Source: Progne subis subis
Taxonomy: Eukaryota > Chordata > Aves > Passeriformes > Hirundinidae
Direction: 5' to 3'
Length of the DNA: 64,000 nucleotides
NCBI GenBank assembly: GCA_022316685.1
Contig: JAKJHU010001076.1
Location: forward strand, 30,301-94,300
A program made the position numbers and the translations under genes. Positions within the stretch are counted from its first letter, which is position 1. The number at the start of each line of letters is the position of its first letter. The notes beneath the pieces were generated by a model. That model was not told the DNA's origin, made no database searches, and worked only from the letters and a program-made list of their open reading frames with translations. Shown in pieces: positions 46,368 through 60,616 of the stretch.

Positions 46368-46800
46368 AGATATATATCTAGATATATATATACCTATGTT
46401 AACTGATACCTTTTCAGGATGGCCAGAAGCCTTTCCTGCCAGGACAGCTGAGGCCCGAGAGGTGACCAAAGCGCTGTTGCAAGAGATAATACCATGATTT
46501 GGAGTTCCAGCCACCATATCCTCAGACAGGGGACCACACTTTATTTCGATATATGGTGGCCCTAAATAAACAACTTAGAGAAATTGAGAAATATGGGGCT
46601 GGAACTCAAAGCAGAGAACTAGATGGGCCAGTACATAATTGTACAACCTGGGGATTAGCTGTATGTTAAGGCTTTTGCAGAAAAGACCTTGGAACCACAC
46701 TGGGAAGGACCATTCCAGGTGCTCCTCACTGCCTTCACTGCAATCAAGATCAAAGAACAGAAGGCCTGGATCCATCACTCCTGAGTGAAGAAAGCCCCAG
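45931..46800 (+). pseudogene. ERV-A integrase remnant, right copy
   Basis: Zinc-binding-domain remnants (HQCSLCP-like near 46,080) precede the core WQIDFTGL at ~46,170. The core is split by the AT-rich insertion 46,227-46,399 and resumes with FSGWPEAFP. The C-terminal domain is at ~46,690-46,790. Confidence 0.75.
46227..46399. repeat. AT-rich palindromic microsatellite in right ERV-A integrase
   Basis: TA, TG and GATATA runs containing two near-perfect inverted repeats of form ACACACCTATATATATATAGGTGTGT (about 46,243 and 46,305). Absent from the left copy, where ACCTAT joins almost directly to TGTTAACTG. Confidence 0.9.
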
Positions 46801-48693
46801 AAGGAAGTTAGAAAGTCACACCAGGCAATAACGAACTGAAGCTGAAGCTCACTCAGAACAAGAAATGAATAGACTAATAGTTATTATGGACATAATGTAG
46901 AAAGTCGTAACTATTGTAGTAATTACCTGAACCATAACAAGAGTTAATGCAATACCACGTAGGTATAATGTCACCGAGATACACTGGTACCAAGGAAGAG
47001 CTTATGATCCTTACTCTCGTAAGGCTTTAAACAAGATACTAAAAGTCACAAATGCAAACTTGTAGGAAAGAAGAGATGTTTGAGGATGTAAGTATGTATT
47101 TGTACTGAATGGGTTCCATGAGGCTTACCATCCACCCATGAAACTCCTCCAGATCCAGATCCTGAATGCTGTGATAAATGCTTGAGTAAATGTCTGGAGT
47201 TTAGACTCAAAATAGAGGGGTGTGCGATAAGGGGCTATGACATTGACTTTAACATCACTCAGGGATGTACTGAGTTCCATAAGAACCAGACCAAAATTAC
47301 TCCACCAGTGCCAAGAAAGGCTGTGATCACCAAGGTGCCAGCTATTCCAGAAGTAGAGGAAAAAATAACTCCTGCAGTTACCAAAATTAAGCCATAAGCT
47401 ATTAAGAATACAGGAGTTCAGAAGAAGTCTTTAAAACAAGTAAAAATAGGAGTACAAGTAAATGCTTCTCACATTTGGCCAGAATGTGCCCCATTTCTCA
47501 GGAACTCCTTTATAGACTAGACCACTTGACTTCAAAAAGTATGCCTCCCAATTTTAAGAATAAGAGGAATCTGGCTAAGTTGCTAAGAACTGGACTAGAA
47601 GTGTTACCAGAATGAGAAAACGCAGAAAAGCGAGATCATGAAGTAATAATTAATGTGCTAGGCACAGCTAGTGAAAACATCTCACTGGCTCTGGAGTGTA
47701 CTCAAGCACAACTGTAGATGCAATCAGTAGCTGCTGCAGTTATCAAGGGAATTAGAAAAGGAACATTCCCTGCTGAAATCTGCAAAATTGTCTGGGACAA
47801 TGCCTCTAATACAGAAAGAGAACTTCAGTCTTAGTGGACTTTAGTCAATTTCACCTATAAGCCTGTAACTAGTAAAGTAATATGTGTCAGGAAACTTAAT
47901 TCACCCAGGATTCCCCTAGGATTAAACCATGAAGGGACTGTATTGTCTCCTAAACACAGAATATGGGCATGAGAAATTGGAGGAAAGTGGCAAACCATTA
48001 AGCTAGAGCCCTGTTCTATAAAGAAACAATGAAGGTACATCTGTGATAGAAAGTGATAAAGACACATGTTTAGACACAGACCAAAGCATTTGCCGCTTTG
48101 AAACACATTCAGGCAGACAACTTCACTTGTGTATATAGGACAAGGCTGTGTCTGCCTTAGGACAGCATGCCCCACCAAAAAGAGAGACAACCAAATTGGA
48201 GATGAGACTCAATTCAATTTGTGTTCACAATTTTGTTAGAATTAAAGAATGTGGTTTTTCCTATCAGGCACCTGTAATATCACATCAATATATAAAGGCC
48301 AACCTAAATCTTAAAAAAAATTATGATACAAAAAGAGATTAATTACGATACACCATGATACAGACACCATCAAAGGGGTTTTTAAAAAGCTTAAGGAACA
48401 TTTGTCTCATCATTAGTGGGATGTGCTTTTTCAAGTGGTCACCGACAGCAACCAGTATACTGAATGCCTTAATCCACCCTATAGTTGTGTTGCTTATTTG
48501 AATCAACATAAGTTAAGTGTTATCTGTTGTAATACTTGTTTAGAATTGGAAGATGCTGCGATAGTGGCAGCTTTAACATCACTGTCAAAGGTGTATGGCT
48601 TGGTCTTGAGAGACACTAGCTGTACGGCTTAGATAGATGAAGGAGACTCTGTATACTGAGTAAAGGAATTTACTAATTTCAAAGAAGTGGGGA
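46801..48693 (+). pseudogene. ERV-A env remnant, right copy
   Basis: Many short frames; the clearest are 47,182-47,397 and 48,423-48,632. Assigned by position between integrase and 3' LTR. Heavily interrupted. Confidence 0.45.
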
Positions 48694-49325
48694 ATGAGGC
48701 ATTAATTTTAAAGAATTAAGGATTTTAAAGAAAGTTAAGATAATAGTTGCTGAATTAGCTGAAGTAGATAGGTAATCTTTGTTTGCAGTTAACAGAGGCC
48801 GGATCTTAGATAAGCTCTCCCGGATTTAGTAGCTCACTGCTTGTCAGTTTTATATTTATGTAGCTGTGCTTGGAACAAAAACCAAAATGTGGTAAATAGG
48901 ACATAAGAGAGCTGCAGATTTCCTGTTTAAAAGAACCACTGAACACAGGAAACTATAAGTTCTACCAGGGATTCATTTGTCACAAATGCATTGAAAAAGT
49001 AGAAAGGTCAGAATGAGAAAGACTCATCTTACTTCCTCATTTTTAGTGACCCCTCTCCACAATAGAGCCCCGACTCATTTTAGGAAACAAACTACGCATG
49101 CCTAATAGCCTTTTTGCCAATTAACTTATGAAGCGAGGAATAGGAGGTGACAAGAGTATGGATATGTATTTGTATTTTAGGTATTCAACACTTTTGTAAA
49201 TAAAAGGCTTTGTAATTACCTGTAAATTTTGCAGCTGGTATTAGGGAGATATCCCGAGTGCAGGCCAGCCGTAATAAACGTACACTTTCTAACTTGAAAC
49301 TGTTAGAGAGTTTTTGTCCGTCACA
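48694..49325 (+). repeat. ERV-A 3' LTR (right arm)
   Basis: 632 bp, starting TGAGGCATTAA and ending CCGTCACA; GTAAATAAAAGGC and GTAATAAACG lie near the end. Confidence 0.8.
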
Positions 49326-49364
49326 GTTAGGTATCGATACTAGATCAATACCCAGATTTCTTTA

Positions 49365-50132
49365 ATGAGTCACTCCACTCAGCCGAAGGGCGTTGGGGGT
49401 TTTCCCTTTCTGGGGACAATCAAAGCCATTGCACTGCTGCTCCTAATTAGGGGTAGGGGAACTGACGGCTTTCCTCGGAGCCGGTGGCAGCGGACACGCA
49501 GGGCTGGGAAAGGCGGGCCGGGAGCTGCGGAGAACTTTGTTTGTGTTTTCAGATGAACGCCGCCTCGGGCCCGGGCCCGTGCCAGGGCTGTTGCTCATCT
49601 CCGCCTTTCCCCTCACACAGCCCGGGGGGCCCGGAGAGCGCGGGCCGAGGCTGGGCCGTGTGCACAGCCCGCCGCTGGCTGCGATTGGGCGATGGTGCCG
49701 TCACTCGTGGTTGTGGCGCGCTGATTGGGCAGAGCGGGGCCAAGCCCGGCCCCGGGGCCGCCCCCTCCCCGGGCGCCCCTGGCGCAGCAGAGCCGCCATT
49801 GGCGGAGCGTCTGTGCGGGCCCGGGAGCGGCGGCAGCGGCCGGAGCCCGGGGAGGCGGCGGCGGAGCTCGGAGGCGGCCCCAGCGCAGGTGGGAGCCGCG
49901 CTGGGTTGTGCCGGGGCTCGGGGCTGGCTGCGGGCCGAGGGCGCGTCCGGGGGCTCTGGCGGGTTCCTTGTGCCGTGTCCGCCCCGTGTTGCCCGTGGCC
50001 TGAGGGCGCTGCGGGAGCGGCTGCCCGCGGTCTCCTTGCCGCTGGGGCCTGGGCAGGAGCCGGTGCCGGAGCAGCGCTGCGTCGTCCCGCTTCCTGTGGG
50101 GAGCACGGAGGTGGCTGCCCTGTCCCCGGGAG
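49365..50132 (+). promoter_or_regulatory. CpG-island promoter and untranslated exon 1 of unit 4
   Basis: Same island as 10,741-11,413, with GATTGGG boxes near 49,685 and 49,722, CCATTGG near 49,797, and the donor CAG|GTGGGA at 49,888/49,889. It drives towards the ZNF-4 pseudogene. ERV-A's 3' LTR ends ~40 bp upstream. Confidence 0.65.
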
Positions 50133-50581
50133 TGTGCGGGAAAATTCGCGTCTCCAGAGGTTTCTGTCCCCAAAGGAGACAGAGGAGTCCTGTAAAAGTG
50201 ACTTTATCCCTGAACAGAGGGAGAGGCCATGCGGCATTTGCCATGGGGTCTCTCCAATTTTTATAGTACGCAGCCTACTTTTTATCCTAATTTTCCCTTC
50301 TGCGTCTCCCTCTCCCTTTGCCCAGTGGCGAAGGTACTTGGAAAGTTGAGACTTCAAGATCCGCCTGCTGCGTGTCCTCGTTAATATGCACTCCCCCTTT
50401 TGTCTAACATCCGATATTCATGGCCCTGTTCAGTCTTTGTTCTTCTTCAGGATGTTCAGGAATTTAGCAGGATCTTGGCTGAGCAGCAGTCCGTGTCAAT
50501 GAGTAACATTTTCTGAAACTGATGGTTTCTCCAGTTACTTCCTTATCTCCAAGTCCCTGATCCTCTCTCCAAGCAGATTCA
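50133..50581 (-). repeat. ERV-B 3' LTR (unit 4)
   Basis: On the minus strand TGAATCTGCTTGG to TTTTCCCGCACA, adjoining promoter 4. Confidence 0.75.
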
Positions 50582-50719
50582 CTGTTTGACTCTGTTTTTT
50601 CTTCCTGGGTCCTGTTTGGATTTGGGATTCTTCTCAGTGACCTCCTTCCCTGTCCTTTTGGAGCCGTTTGTGGCTCAGGAGGCCTGGCTGCCAGCTGCAT
50701 CCCCTTGCTCCCGTGCTGA

Positions 50720-51720
50720 ATGAGCTGCACTCAGCAAGGTGTCTGTGCATGGTCAAAAGATGAGAGTTGCTGTAGCACAGCAGAGGAGAAAGAGCATTCG
50801 TTTAACCCATGGTGTGCCAGGGAACCACAAAAACATGTCCCATTCCCATCTTTTCCACATTTGGAGCAATACATGAGCTGCTTTCTTACTTCCTTTGTTA
50901 TCTGTTTCTCCTCCTTTTAGCTGTCATCTATTTGCCAACAGGATCTGGAGTCATTTAATTTTCCACACTGTGCTCCTCCTTCTGCTAATAGATAATCTGA
51001 TCCCATCCCATGGTGAAATGTCTCGTTCATCATTTGAGTGGATTGATCGGCCAGACTCAGGAGCTGGATCTGTCTGGTTGGTTATTATTTTGAGGAAATC
51101 CTGTAATCTAGTTATGCAATTGAAATGATAAATGGGTTCTCTGGCCCCTGATATGAATTCATTCGGGTTCCCAGGGGCTGCTCCATGGTGTTGTAGGATT
51201 TGTTCTGGTGGCCGTTCATCTTTTCCCCATTTTTGGTTGCTCCCTCCAGCCAGGGCTGCATCAATTGATCTCTTTTCTCTAATTAAATCATCACATACTT
51301 GGGTTCCCAACTGATTTCTCTGAACCTGTGGCAGCAAGAACACCCCAGTGGTCTCATGCTCCCTGTGTGACCTAGACAGTGACAGCACATGTTGGAGTGG
51401 GGAGAGGGATGATTCCCCCCAGTTCTTTTAGTGAAGTTTTCACAGCATTCTCCACTTGCTGTTTTCCTTTGCAGCTGCCCCAGTTTCTGTTGCAGAGTCA
51501 TATATCCTGAGTGTGGGCTCTGCCTTTGGCTGTGCCAATTCCATCTGTGCAAGCAGGCAGAGCTTGGGCTGAGGGGCAGAGGGAATCAGCCCAATTCCTG
51601 CCCCAGGCAAGAAGAGGCATTGTCCACACTTTTCCCCAGCAGTGTTACTTTGCATTTCTAAAGCTCCTCTCCTGGCTGCCTGGAGCCCAGCTTCTCTTCC
51701 AGAGCAGCCTTAAATGACTC
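50720..51720 (-). pseudogene. ERV-B env remnant, unit 4
   Basis: Frames 50,951-51,388 and 51,283-51,552 overlap out of phase, so a frameshift separates them. The C-x6-S-C loop lies near 50,940-51,000. Confidence 0.6.
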
Positions 51721-52907
51721 ACATGAAGTAGACCCATAGTCTGCCTTTTTTTTTTTTTAATATATTTTAATGTCTGTTTATATATTAAAGTGTCACCTTT
51801 AAATCTTGTCTGGCTTTCCAAAGTGGAACCTGAGGGTGAACATCAAGAAACTCATACCAAATTTTTGCCATCACTAAGAGCCACACACAAACATACAGAA
51901 AAACATTCCAAAGCAATCAAGTTTTTTCTACTTCTTTTCCGACGACTGAAAATTGATTCTCCCACCCCTGGCCCAAACCTAACTGACAATATCAAAACCA
52001 AATTTTTACGAAAAATTTATTCTAATGGTGTAATCTTTTCACTGAAACTGTGGGAAAAACCCAAAATTCTGGAAATATCTTTTGTGTTTAAGAGTCAAGG
52101 CATTACTTGATTCTGGCCATGGTGTGCAACAGAAATCATTTCAACCACACATAGCTCGGGTGTGCAGAGAAAATCATTCCACAACATGTGAGTTTTACTA
52201 GATTTTTCCTAAACTTTTAACAGGCTGAACCCAGAGAAATCTATTTGTTTAATGTTCATTGCTTCCAAGTTGTGAAGTTCTTAGTACTTGGTTTCCAGCT
52301 GGGGTTGGATTTCTTTGCCTGTGATGTTAATTAGGTCTGCACTCCTGGATTTCCTTATCAGCCTTTTCCAGACCAGGTGTCTCCAACTATTCCGGGGCAG
52401 GGTCTGGGGCAGATGTTCTTTGCTGTTTGCTGATGGGCTTTGATGTTTAGTTGATGGTCGTTATCTTTGTGGGTATCTTTTGTGCTCTTCCCAGTCTGTT
52501 GAGATGTGAAACTCATCTCTGTAGAGTGGTGTAACATCCCTTAAAATGAAACCTTTAAAATTCCTTTTCCCGGGGCAAAGGCAAATCAAACCTGAGTAGA
52601 GAAATAAAATAAGAAATAATTTTAAAGTTGGAATATTTTTCAGCAGTTTAGTGGCAGCCAGCCCAGTGTGTGAGTGTGCTTGAGCCCCAGAGTGGAATTG
52701 TCCCGTTGTGTTCCCCAGCAGCTGTGGCGAGTGCAGGCACAGAAAGCCCTGAAGCTGCAGCAGTGGCAGCAAGGATTGGCCCGCAGTGGCTGGAGATGCC
52801 AAAGGAGGGTGCCCAGGCAGACTATTGCAGCAGAGGATGTGTGGGCAGGCACAGGGGCTTCCCCTGCTGTGGAGCCCTGGCTGCTGCTGCCTTGCCTTCA
52901 GTGCAGG
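51721..52907 (-). other. ERV-B segment between env ectodomain and integrase, unit 4
   Basis: Uninterrupted counterpart of left 12,961-14,205. No diagnostic domain. A long minus frame (52,952-52,461) crosses from integrase into it. Confidence 0.4.
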
Positions 52908-53550
52908 GTCAGTCGTGGCCTCCCATCCTCCTCCTGCAGCCGGGACGTCCAAATCTCCGGGGCTTCCGAGACCTTGAGCCGAGGGTGAGGGGTCCCCCCG
53001 TGTTGAGCTGTGCTGGGGCTGTTTCTGTGCTCAGGGACACTTGGAATGGGCCACGCCACTTGGCCCCCAGTGCTGCTTCTTCCCAGTCCTTAGGCAGGAC
53101 CCGATGTCCTGGTTGGATGTTGTGAAGAGCAAAGTGCCAAGGCAGGGTCTGTGCCAGCCGAGCTTCCTGTGGGAGAGATTTCAGCAGAGACAGGATTCTG
53201 GCCACAGACTGCTTTAAATACACATCCCTTATGTCCCCCCTGCACTGGGTAGAGAATTACCAGGGTAGGGAACCCCAAAGCTCAGTTCCAAGGGGGACAA
53301 TTGATCATCTGCCCTGGATCTGTCTCTTACTCTTGACAAAGCCAATGGCAAAAGCCATACCCATGGCATCTTGGTTTCTCTCACCAGTTTCCAAAGGTTT
53401 TGCTTCATTTCCCCATTCATTCTTTCTACCTGACCTGAGCTCTGGGGTTGCCAGGGGTTGTGGAGGTCCCATTGTATTCCTAAAGCTGCCATAAGCCCCT
53501 GAAGGATCTTTCCTGGAAAATGAGTTCCCCATCCGAGTCGATTGCATCCA
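52908..53550 (-). pseudogene. ERV-B integrase remnant, unit 4
   Basis: Best-preserved copy: frame 53,229-53,492 has PQSSGQVERMNGEMKQNLWK and the following core end. Frame 52,909-53,223 has the C-terminal domain (IQPGHRVLPKDW, KWRGPFQVSLS). Confidence 0.8.
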
Positions 53551-55220
53551 CAGTCCCTTCTCTTGGAATGATTTATTTTAGAATTACCTTACTAAGTGAT
53601 GCAGTGATTCCTGAAGAAGTCAGAATTGCTTTTGGCACCCTGTTAGGTGACATGGTGTTAGCAGAAGAGATTTGAGCCTTCCTGCTCAGGGCATTTCAGT
53701 GCCAGGCTCTCACAAGCACACACAGCTCTGCCGGTTGAGCTGACCGTGTGGGCGGTATCCTGAGCTTTGTCTAATTCCCTTTCCTAAATAACAGCCTGTC
53801 TTGTAACTCTTTTCCCTTCTCCTGGCCTTGAAGACCCATCCATAACCAGATTTTCTCCCTCAGGCCAGGGAATGTCTCCTAAATCTCTCCTAGGCTGGGT
53901 CTGGAGCTCTGTCACTTGAATGCAGTCCTGGGTTTCTTGCCAGCCCCTGTCCAGGCTGTTGAAACAGGAGGCTGGGTTAAACCCTTCCCCTGTCCTCAAT
54001 TCTGCATCCTCCTGTGCCACTGAACAAGTTTCATACTGTAATAACGGAGCACGGCTCTTTTGGTTATCAAAGCTTGAACTTGATGCCAGACTTGAACAAC
54101 AGGAGCTCCTTGTGCTGTCAGTGTTCAGGCCTCAGGTCCCCTTAGAGCTGTGGCTGCACAATTGTGCAGACAATGAGGGGGCCACTGTGGCCAGTGGGTT
54201 CAATATTGTAGCACAAGGATTGCTTTGGCATGGCCCTGTTTAACATTCACATACAATTCCAATTCTTTTTCTGAGTCTGGAAGAGCCATGGCTGGGGCAG
54301 CAATCAGTTTGGGTTTTTTTAATTTTCTCAAGTTTAGTTTTCTTTCTCATGTCTATACCATAACATTGAGGCTGTCTGGGGTTAGAAAGTCATACAACGT
54401 TCTGGCTATAACAGAGAATCTTCAATCCAGGTCCTGCAATTTCCTATTAATCCTCAGAATTGTCTCAGCTCCTTTTTAATCCTGGGTAATGTTACTTGTG
54501 AGATTCCCTGGGCCCTTTCTGGGTCAATACCCCACAAACCTTTAGTCAACATGTGTCGCAAATATTTAACCTTTTTCTCCACCATTTTCTTTATATTTTT
54601 TAAATACTCCGAGATGCTTTTTAGCCTGAAAATTGACCATTTCACAGATGCTGCTTCTACCACCTCTAATTGTCCTCCTGATTGAAGCAACTAATCCACA
54701 TCCTGCATTAACTCAGTTCCTGGGGGTGAGGTGAATTCTTTGGATATTTTCTGGATATTATTTGGATATTCAGGCGGGCCTGAATAAGGCTGGTGCTTCT
54801 GTGCATCACTGCAGAAAAACCGTCCATGTCTTTCCCATTTTCCCTTCTAACCCTTGTTCCCAGTCAAAGGCCAACTCCTGTTCAGCATCCTGTGTAAGTG
54901 GGCATCCCCAGAAAGCATCTTTTCCATCAAGTGCTGAATGGTAGCAGTGTGAGGAGGGAACCTGGTTGCAGATGGTGTAAGGATCTGAGACTGTGAGGTG
55001 CCTCGGTTTAATAATCTCATTTCTTCTTCTTAGGTCCTGCAGCATTCTATAGATTCCATCTGGTTTCTTGATTGGCAGCATTGGAGCATTCCAGGGAGAG
55101 ATGCCAGGCTCCAAAAGCCCTGCCTTTAAGAGGGGCTCAATGCCAGGCTGTGAGCCCTTCCTTCTCTCCCTTGGAATAGGGTATTGCTTTTAGACACCAC
55201 TTGTCCTGGTTGCTTGAGAG
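53551..55220 (-). pseudogene. ERV-B RT / RNase H remnant, unit 4
   Basis: Frame 54,806-55,114 holds the RT fingers and palm; 54,454-54,690 holds EKKVKYLRHML. RNase H is poorly preserved. Broken by stops. Confidence 0.75.
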
Positions 55221-56828
55221 TAATTCGGCTCGGTATCCAGACCCATCCTGAATGTTCTCAAGGGCTCCAGTGTGGGAGGTCCCTGGTGGAATGGGAGCTC
55301 TGCCACCCGTAACAATCCATGTCCATGCAGGGGTGGACTTGCTCCTCCTGAGGCTGCCGCTGTCTGTGCTTCCAGTGTCCTTGTGGCCTGCAGATGGAAC
55401 CCTGATTCCTTCCATGGGGCTGTTTGGGTCGGCTCTCCCCTGCTAAGGAGGGCAATGCCTCTGCCAGGTGCTTGTGGCCGAGCCCGTCCCCTGGGTGCTG
55501 GGGCCCCCTTGGGCCCTGGGGTTCATCCCTCAGGGGCTGTAGAAACTCTGCCATGGCCTTTGCCTTCACCTTGGCCTTTTCCTCACCCCTTCTTGCATTC
55601 GCCTGCTGTGCCTTTGTGACCAACTGCTGCAGGGGCTTCTTGTGCCACTGCTGCAGCCCCCCTGAGTGCCTGTGGGTGCTCATCCTGTGACAGCTGCTGA
55701 GCTCTGTGCAAGGGCATTCCTTTCTGCAGTGACGCAAACAAAATCCTTCAAAGATGATCTTGATCCTTGCATGAATAACCCCCATTTCCCAGGTGTTCCT
55801 TCCTGCTCCTGGTCCTTGTGCTCGCCCTGCCCTCCCCAGCCCGTATGCCAGAGGCGGTGCCTGTCCTGCCGCAGTGTCCAAAGGCAGCTCCCCCGGCGGG
55901 CAGGGCCGGCAGCTCCACGGGGCCGGGCAGCGGCCGGGGCGTCCCGCAGCCTCCTGGGGGCCGGGGGCCACTGCCGGCCCTGCCTGGGGTGGTGGGGTCA
56001 GGCAGCGCCCGGCGCTGAGCCCCGGCTGCCCCACAGCCCCGGCCCGGCCCTGCAGCTCCCCACAGGCCCCCAGCCCGTGCTCCCGGTGCCGCACCTCTGC
56101 GCCCGCTCCTGCTGCTCCCCAGCACAGAGAAACCCCCTGAAATCCTGACCTCCTTGTTTGCCTGTCCTGGAAACCGGGGATACAAAGGATCTGGGTCATC
56201 TGGCAAATTTAGAGGATAAGACCCTGATGAAAAACATCCCAGTCCTCAGTAGTTTTCTCTTCCTCCTCTTTTCCATCATCCTTTTTCCCTACCACAGAGA
56301 TTCCTCCTGCTGCTTCTTGCCTTAACCGTATTCCTGCACACTCGCCTTCACCCTAACCCTTCCCAGCACACCAACACCATCCATCCCTGGTTGTCTAAAT
56401 CCCTTCTTGACTTCCCTTATTGCCCCTCTGGGTGTCCATGTCCTTCAATTACCTCTGGGAGAATGTGCAAACTGCCTCAACATTCTCCCAAGGGACCCTT
56501 CCGAGATATTTTGGGATCATCATCCCTTTGGCCAGGACGCTCTCCTGGCTTTCCCTTTTCCACCCTCCATGTGTTCCCTGCCACGTTTGCTCCCTGAAGA
56601 TGCCAGTGTCCTCACTGATGACATTTTCAGTGCTCTCTCCCTGGTGACTCTTCACAGCCCCCCTGATCTGTCACTCGTCTGTCTCCTGGACACTCTCGGG
56701 TACCCAATCAATCCCCGGTGCCGCCGCCACCCAAGGGAGCCCATCACCCAAACTGGGTGAGGCACCTTCGGCTCCATTGACTGCCCGCTGTCCCAGACGG
56801 TGGAAGGAATTCCAGAGGAGCCCCAAGG
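55221..56828 (-). pseudogene. ERV-B gag-protease region and primer site, unit 4
   Basis: Contains a ~230-bp stretch (55,220-55,455) replaced by unrelated sequence in both arms, and the CpG-rich block (55,790-56,140). A tRNA-Pro-like site lies next to the 5' LTR. Protease active-site residues were not recognised. Confidence 0.45.
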
Positions 56829-57276
56829 TGTGTGGGAAACTTGACATCAGCAGAGGTTTGTGTCCACAAAGAAGACAGAGGAGTGCTGTAAAAGTAATTT
56901 TATCCATAAAAAAGAGAGAGGCCATCTGACATTTCCCATGGGGCCTCTCCAATTGTTGGAGGATGCAGTCTCCATTTCATCCTAATTTTTCTGGTCACAT
57001 CTCCCTCTCTCTTTCCCCATTGGCTGAAGTATTTAAGGGGTACAGACTTCCAATCCACCTACTACTTACCTCCCTTATTATGCACCCCACTTCTGCACAG
57101 GTAACGATATTCACAGCTCTGTGAAGTCTTTGTTCTTCTCGAAGTTCATGAATTTTGTAGGACCTTGTCTGAGCAGCAGTCTATGTGGTCAGTTCATAAC
57201 ATTTTTTGGAGCTGATGGCTTCTTCTGTGCCTTCCTTATGTCCAAGTGCCTGGCCCTATCCCCAAGCAGCTTGACA
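56829..57276 (-). repeat. ERV-B 5' LTR (unit 4)
   Basis: On the minus strand TGTCAAGCTGC to TTCCCACACA; ATGGATAAAATTAC replaces the AATAAA of other copies by one base. Confidence 0.75.
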
Positions 57277-59108
<1,832 letters not shown>

Positions 59109-59477
59109 TCCATGGTCCTGCTGATCCGTGTTGGGAAGACACCTGGCTGGGATGCTCCACATCTTCCTGGCTCCCTGTGGGCACCTGGATCAATGCAGGG
59201 GCAGGAACATCCATTGGGACACAGACCGACATTGGGAATTCCTTGGGCAGAACGGATTTTTTGACTTTCAGCCCCAGAAAACTCTTTTGCGTTCAATCCT
59301 ATCATCTGGTAGGCATCAAGGAATACTGGATGGTCTTGGAGGTCTTTTCCAATCTCAGGGATTCCACAATTTTGATTCCTGTTGCCCTAGTGTGTCTTGC
59401 ACAGCCAAATAGTGAAGATCAAGTGCAGGAACCAAGATTTTGGAGACATTGGGTGGAAAACCCCTCCAAAAAGAGTC
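59109..59477 (+). other. 3' flank of ZNF-4 up to the ERV-C insertion
   Basis: Matches the ZNF-3 3' flank (32,040 down to ~31,675) until CCTCCAAAAAG, where ERV-C starts. Confidence 0.7.
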
Positions 59478-60195
59478 TGTCTGAAGTTCCCTTCATTTGC
59501 CTCACGATCGTCATAAGGACCCCGAGGACCCCACTGCAGTTCTGGCCTGCTCGAGGTGGATGCTTGCCAATCATCTGTAGGCGCATTTTTCCTGTGTCAC
59601 CACGCCACAGTACACGGGCTTTGAGCAGTGTAATGGTAGTTCTGTACCCGAAGATTACACCTGCTTCACGGTCCCTGCTTCATGACAATAGCCTAGGAAT
59701 TTCCCCACCTCTTGGCCAAAGGGAACTTTCTGGGGTAACTTTGGTGGTCCCCCACAGAAAATCCTTCATCTGCTTCGCAATCACCGTGACAGACAGAGAT
59801 CCAAAACCCTTCTTGCAAGGACTGAGATTGAGACCCCTATATGAAGCCCCTCTCAAGGACTGAGACATCAGACCCCGACAACCCCAATACTGGGGGTGGG
59901 GCTGACTTACCAAAGCGAGATGTTTGCCTGGAGGCGTGATCGTTGGACCAAAGAAGACAATGGCTCTCGCTTACTGCTAAGAACATGAACTACCTGTTCC
60001 CCCTCGGGAGCTTCAACACTTTTACCTGTTTCCCCCCGTGACTGAGGACTATAATAAAAACCCCTGAGTTAACCAGAGATTTGGAGAGCGCCTCTCCCCG
60101 ACGTGACAGGCGGACCCATCGACCGGACCCATCGACCGGACCCATCGACCGGACCACGAGGACTCCGTCTCCACGTTTGGTAGCTATATCCCCCC

Positions 60196-60261
<66 letters not shown>

Positions 60262-60405
60262 TAATCCTTCTATCGCATTTTGCTATGATCAATCAATAAA
60301 AATGTGCATTTGTTTTAATGCTGAAATCCCTCTGTGTTGTGTTTTGCACTCTGAGATCAGAAAACGAACCATCACGACCCCCGCTCGTCCGAGCGGATCG
60401 TGACA
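59478..60405 (+). repeat. ERV-C 5' LTR
   Basis: About 928 bp from TGTCTGAAGTTCCC to GATCGTGACA. TATAATAAAA at 60,050-60,059 is a plausible TATA box and AATAAA at 60,295-60,300 the polyadenylation signal. Three 13-bp units (GACCCATCGACCG) at 60,111-60,155 and a TC run lie between. The start is supported by the break in homology with the empty site at ~31,675. Confidence 0.75.
60196..60256. repeat. (TC)n microsatellite in the ERV-C LTR
   Basis: About 30 TC units, probably expanded within the transcribed part of the LTR. Confidence 0.95.
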
Positions 60406-60411
60406 TTAAAT

Positions 60412-60429
60412 TGGCGTCACGGACAGGAT
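60412..60429 (+). other. ERV-C primer-binding site
   Basis: TGGCGTCACGGACAGGAT, six bases after the LTR end. Position and TGG start fit a tRNA primer site. The tRNA is not identified here. Confidence 0.6.
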
Positions 60430-60616
60430 TCTGATAGACGGAGGGGTTTGCAGGGTTGTGTGTAGTCTGTAGTAGGGGAAGGACGTTTCGCTCCAGCCGC
60501 ACTAGCCTGTCATTCCCGAAAGGGTTGAACAGAGCTAGAAAGCAAGGGGGGCGACTCGAATTTCCCGCAAACTGCACACGCCTAAGTGATAAGCACCCCC
60601 CATACTCAATTGAGGG

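Larger units (their letters stand above)
40571..49325 (+). mobile_element. ERV-A, right-arm provirus (gammaretrovirus-like, degenerate)
   Basis: Plus-strand twin of 849-9,455 with the same gene order, nested solo LTR and truncated 5' LTR. It differs by an AT-rich insertion in integrase, a preserved YVDD box, and a 5' LTR resembling its own 3' LTR. It lies between head-to-head promoters 3 and 4. Confidence 0.85.
50133..57276 (-). mobile_element. ERV-B, unit-4 provirus (gammaretrovirus-like)
   Basis: The most complete ERV-B copy: 5' LTR 57,276-56,829, primer site ~56,825-56,808, gag, an extra protease-region segment (55,220-55,455) absent from the arms, RT, integrase, env and 3' LTR 50,581-50,133. 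It lacks the nested LTRs of the left copy. Confidence 0.8.

Noticed and set aside
60081..60299. Ser/Leu repeat frame
   Set aside because: It is a translation of the TC microsatellite inside the ERV-C LTR.
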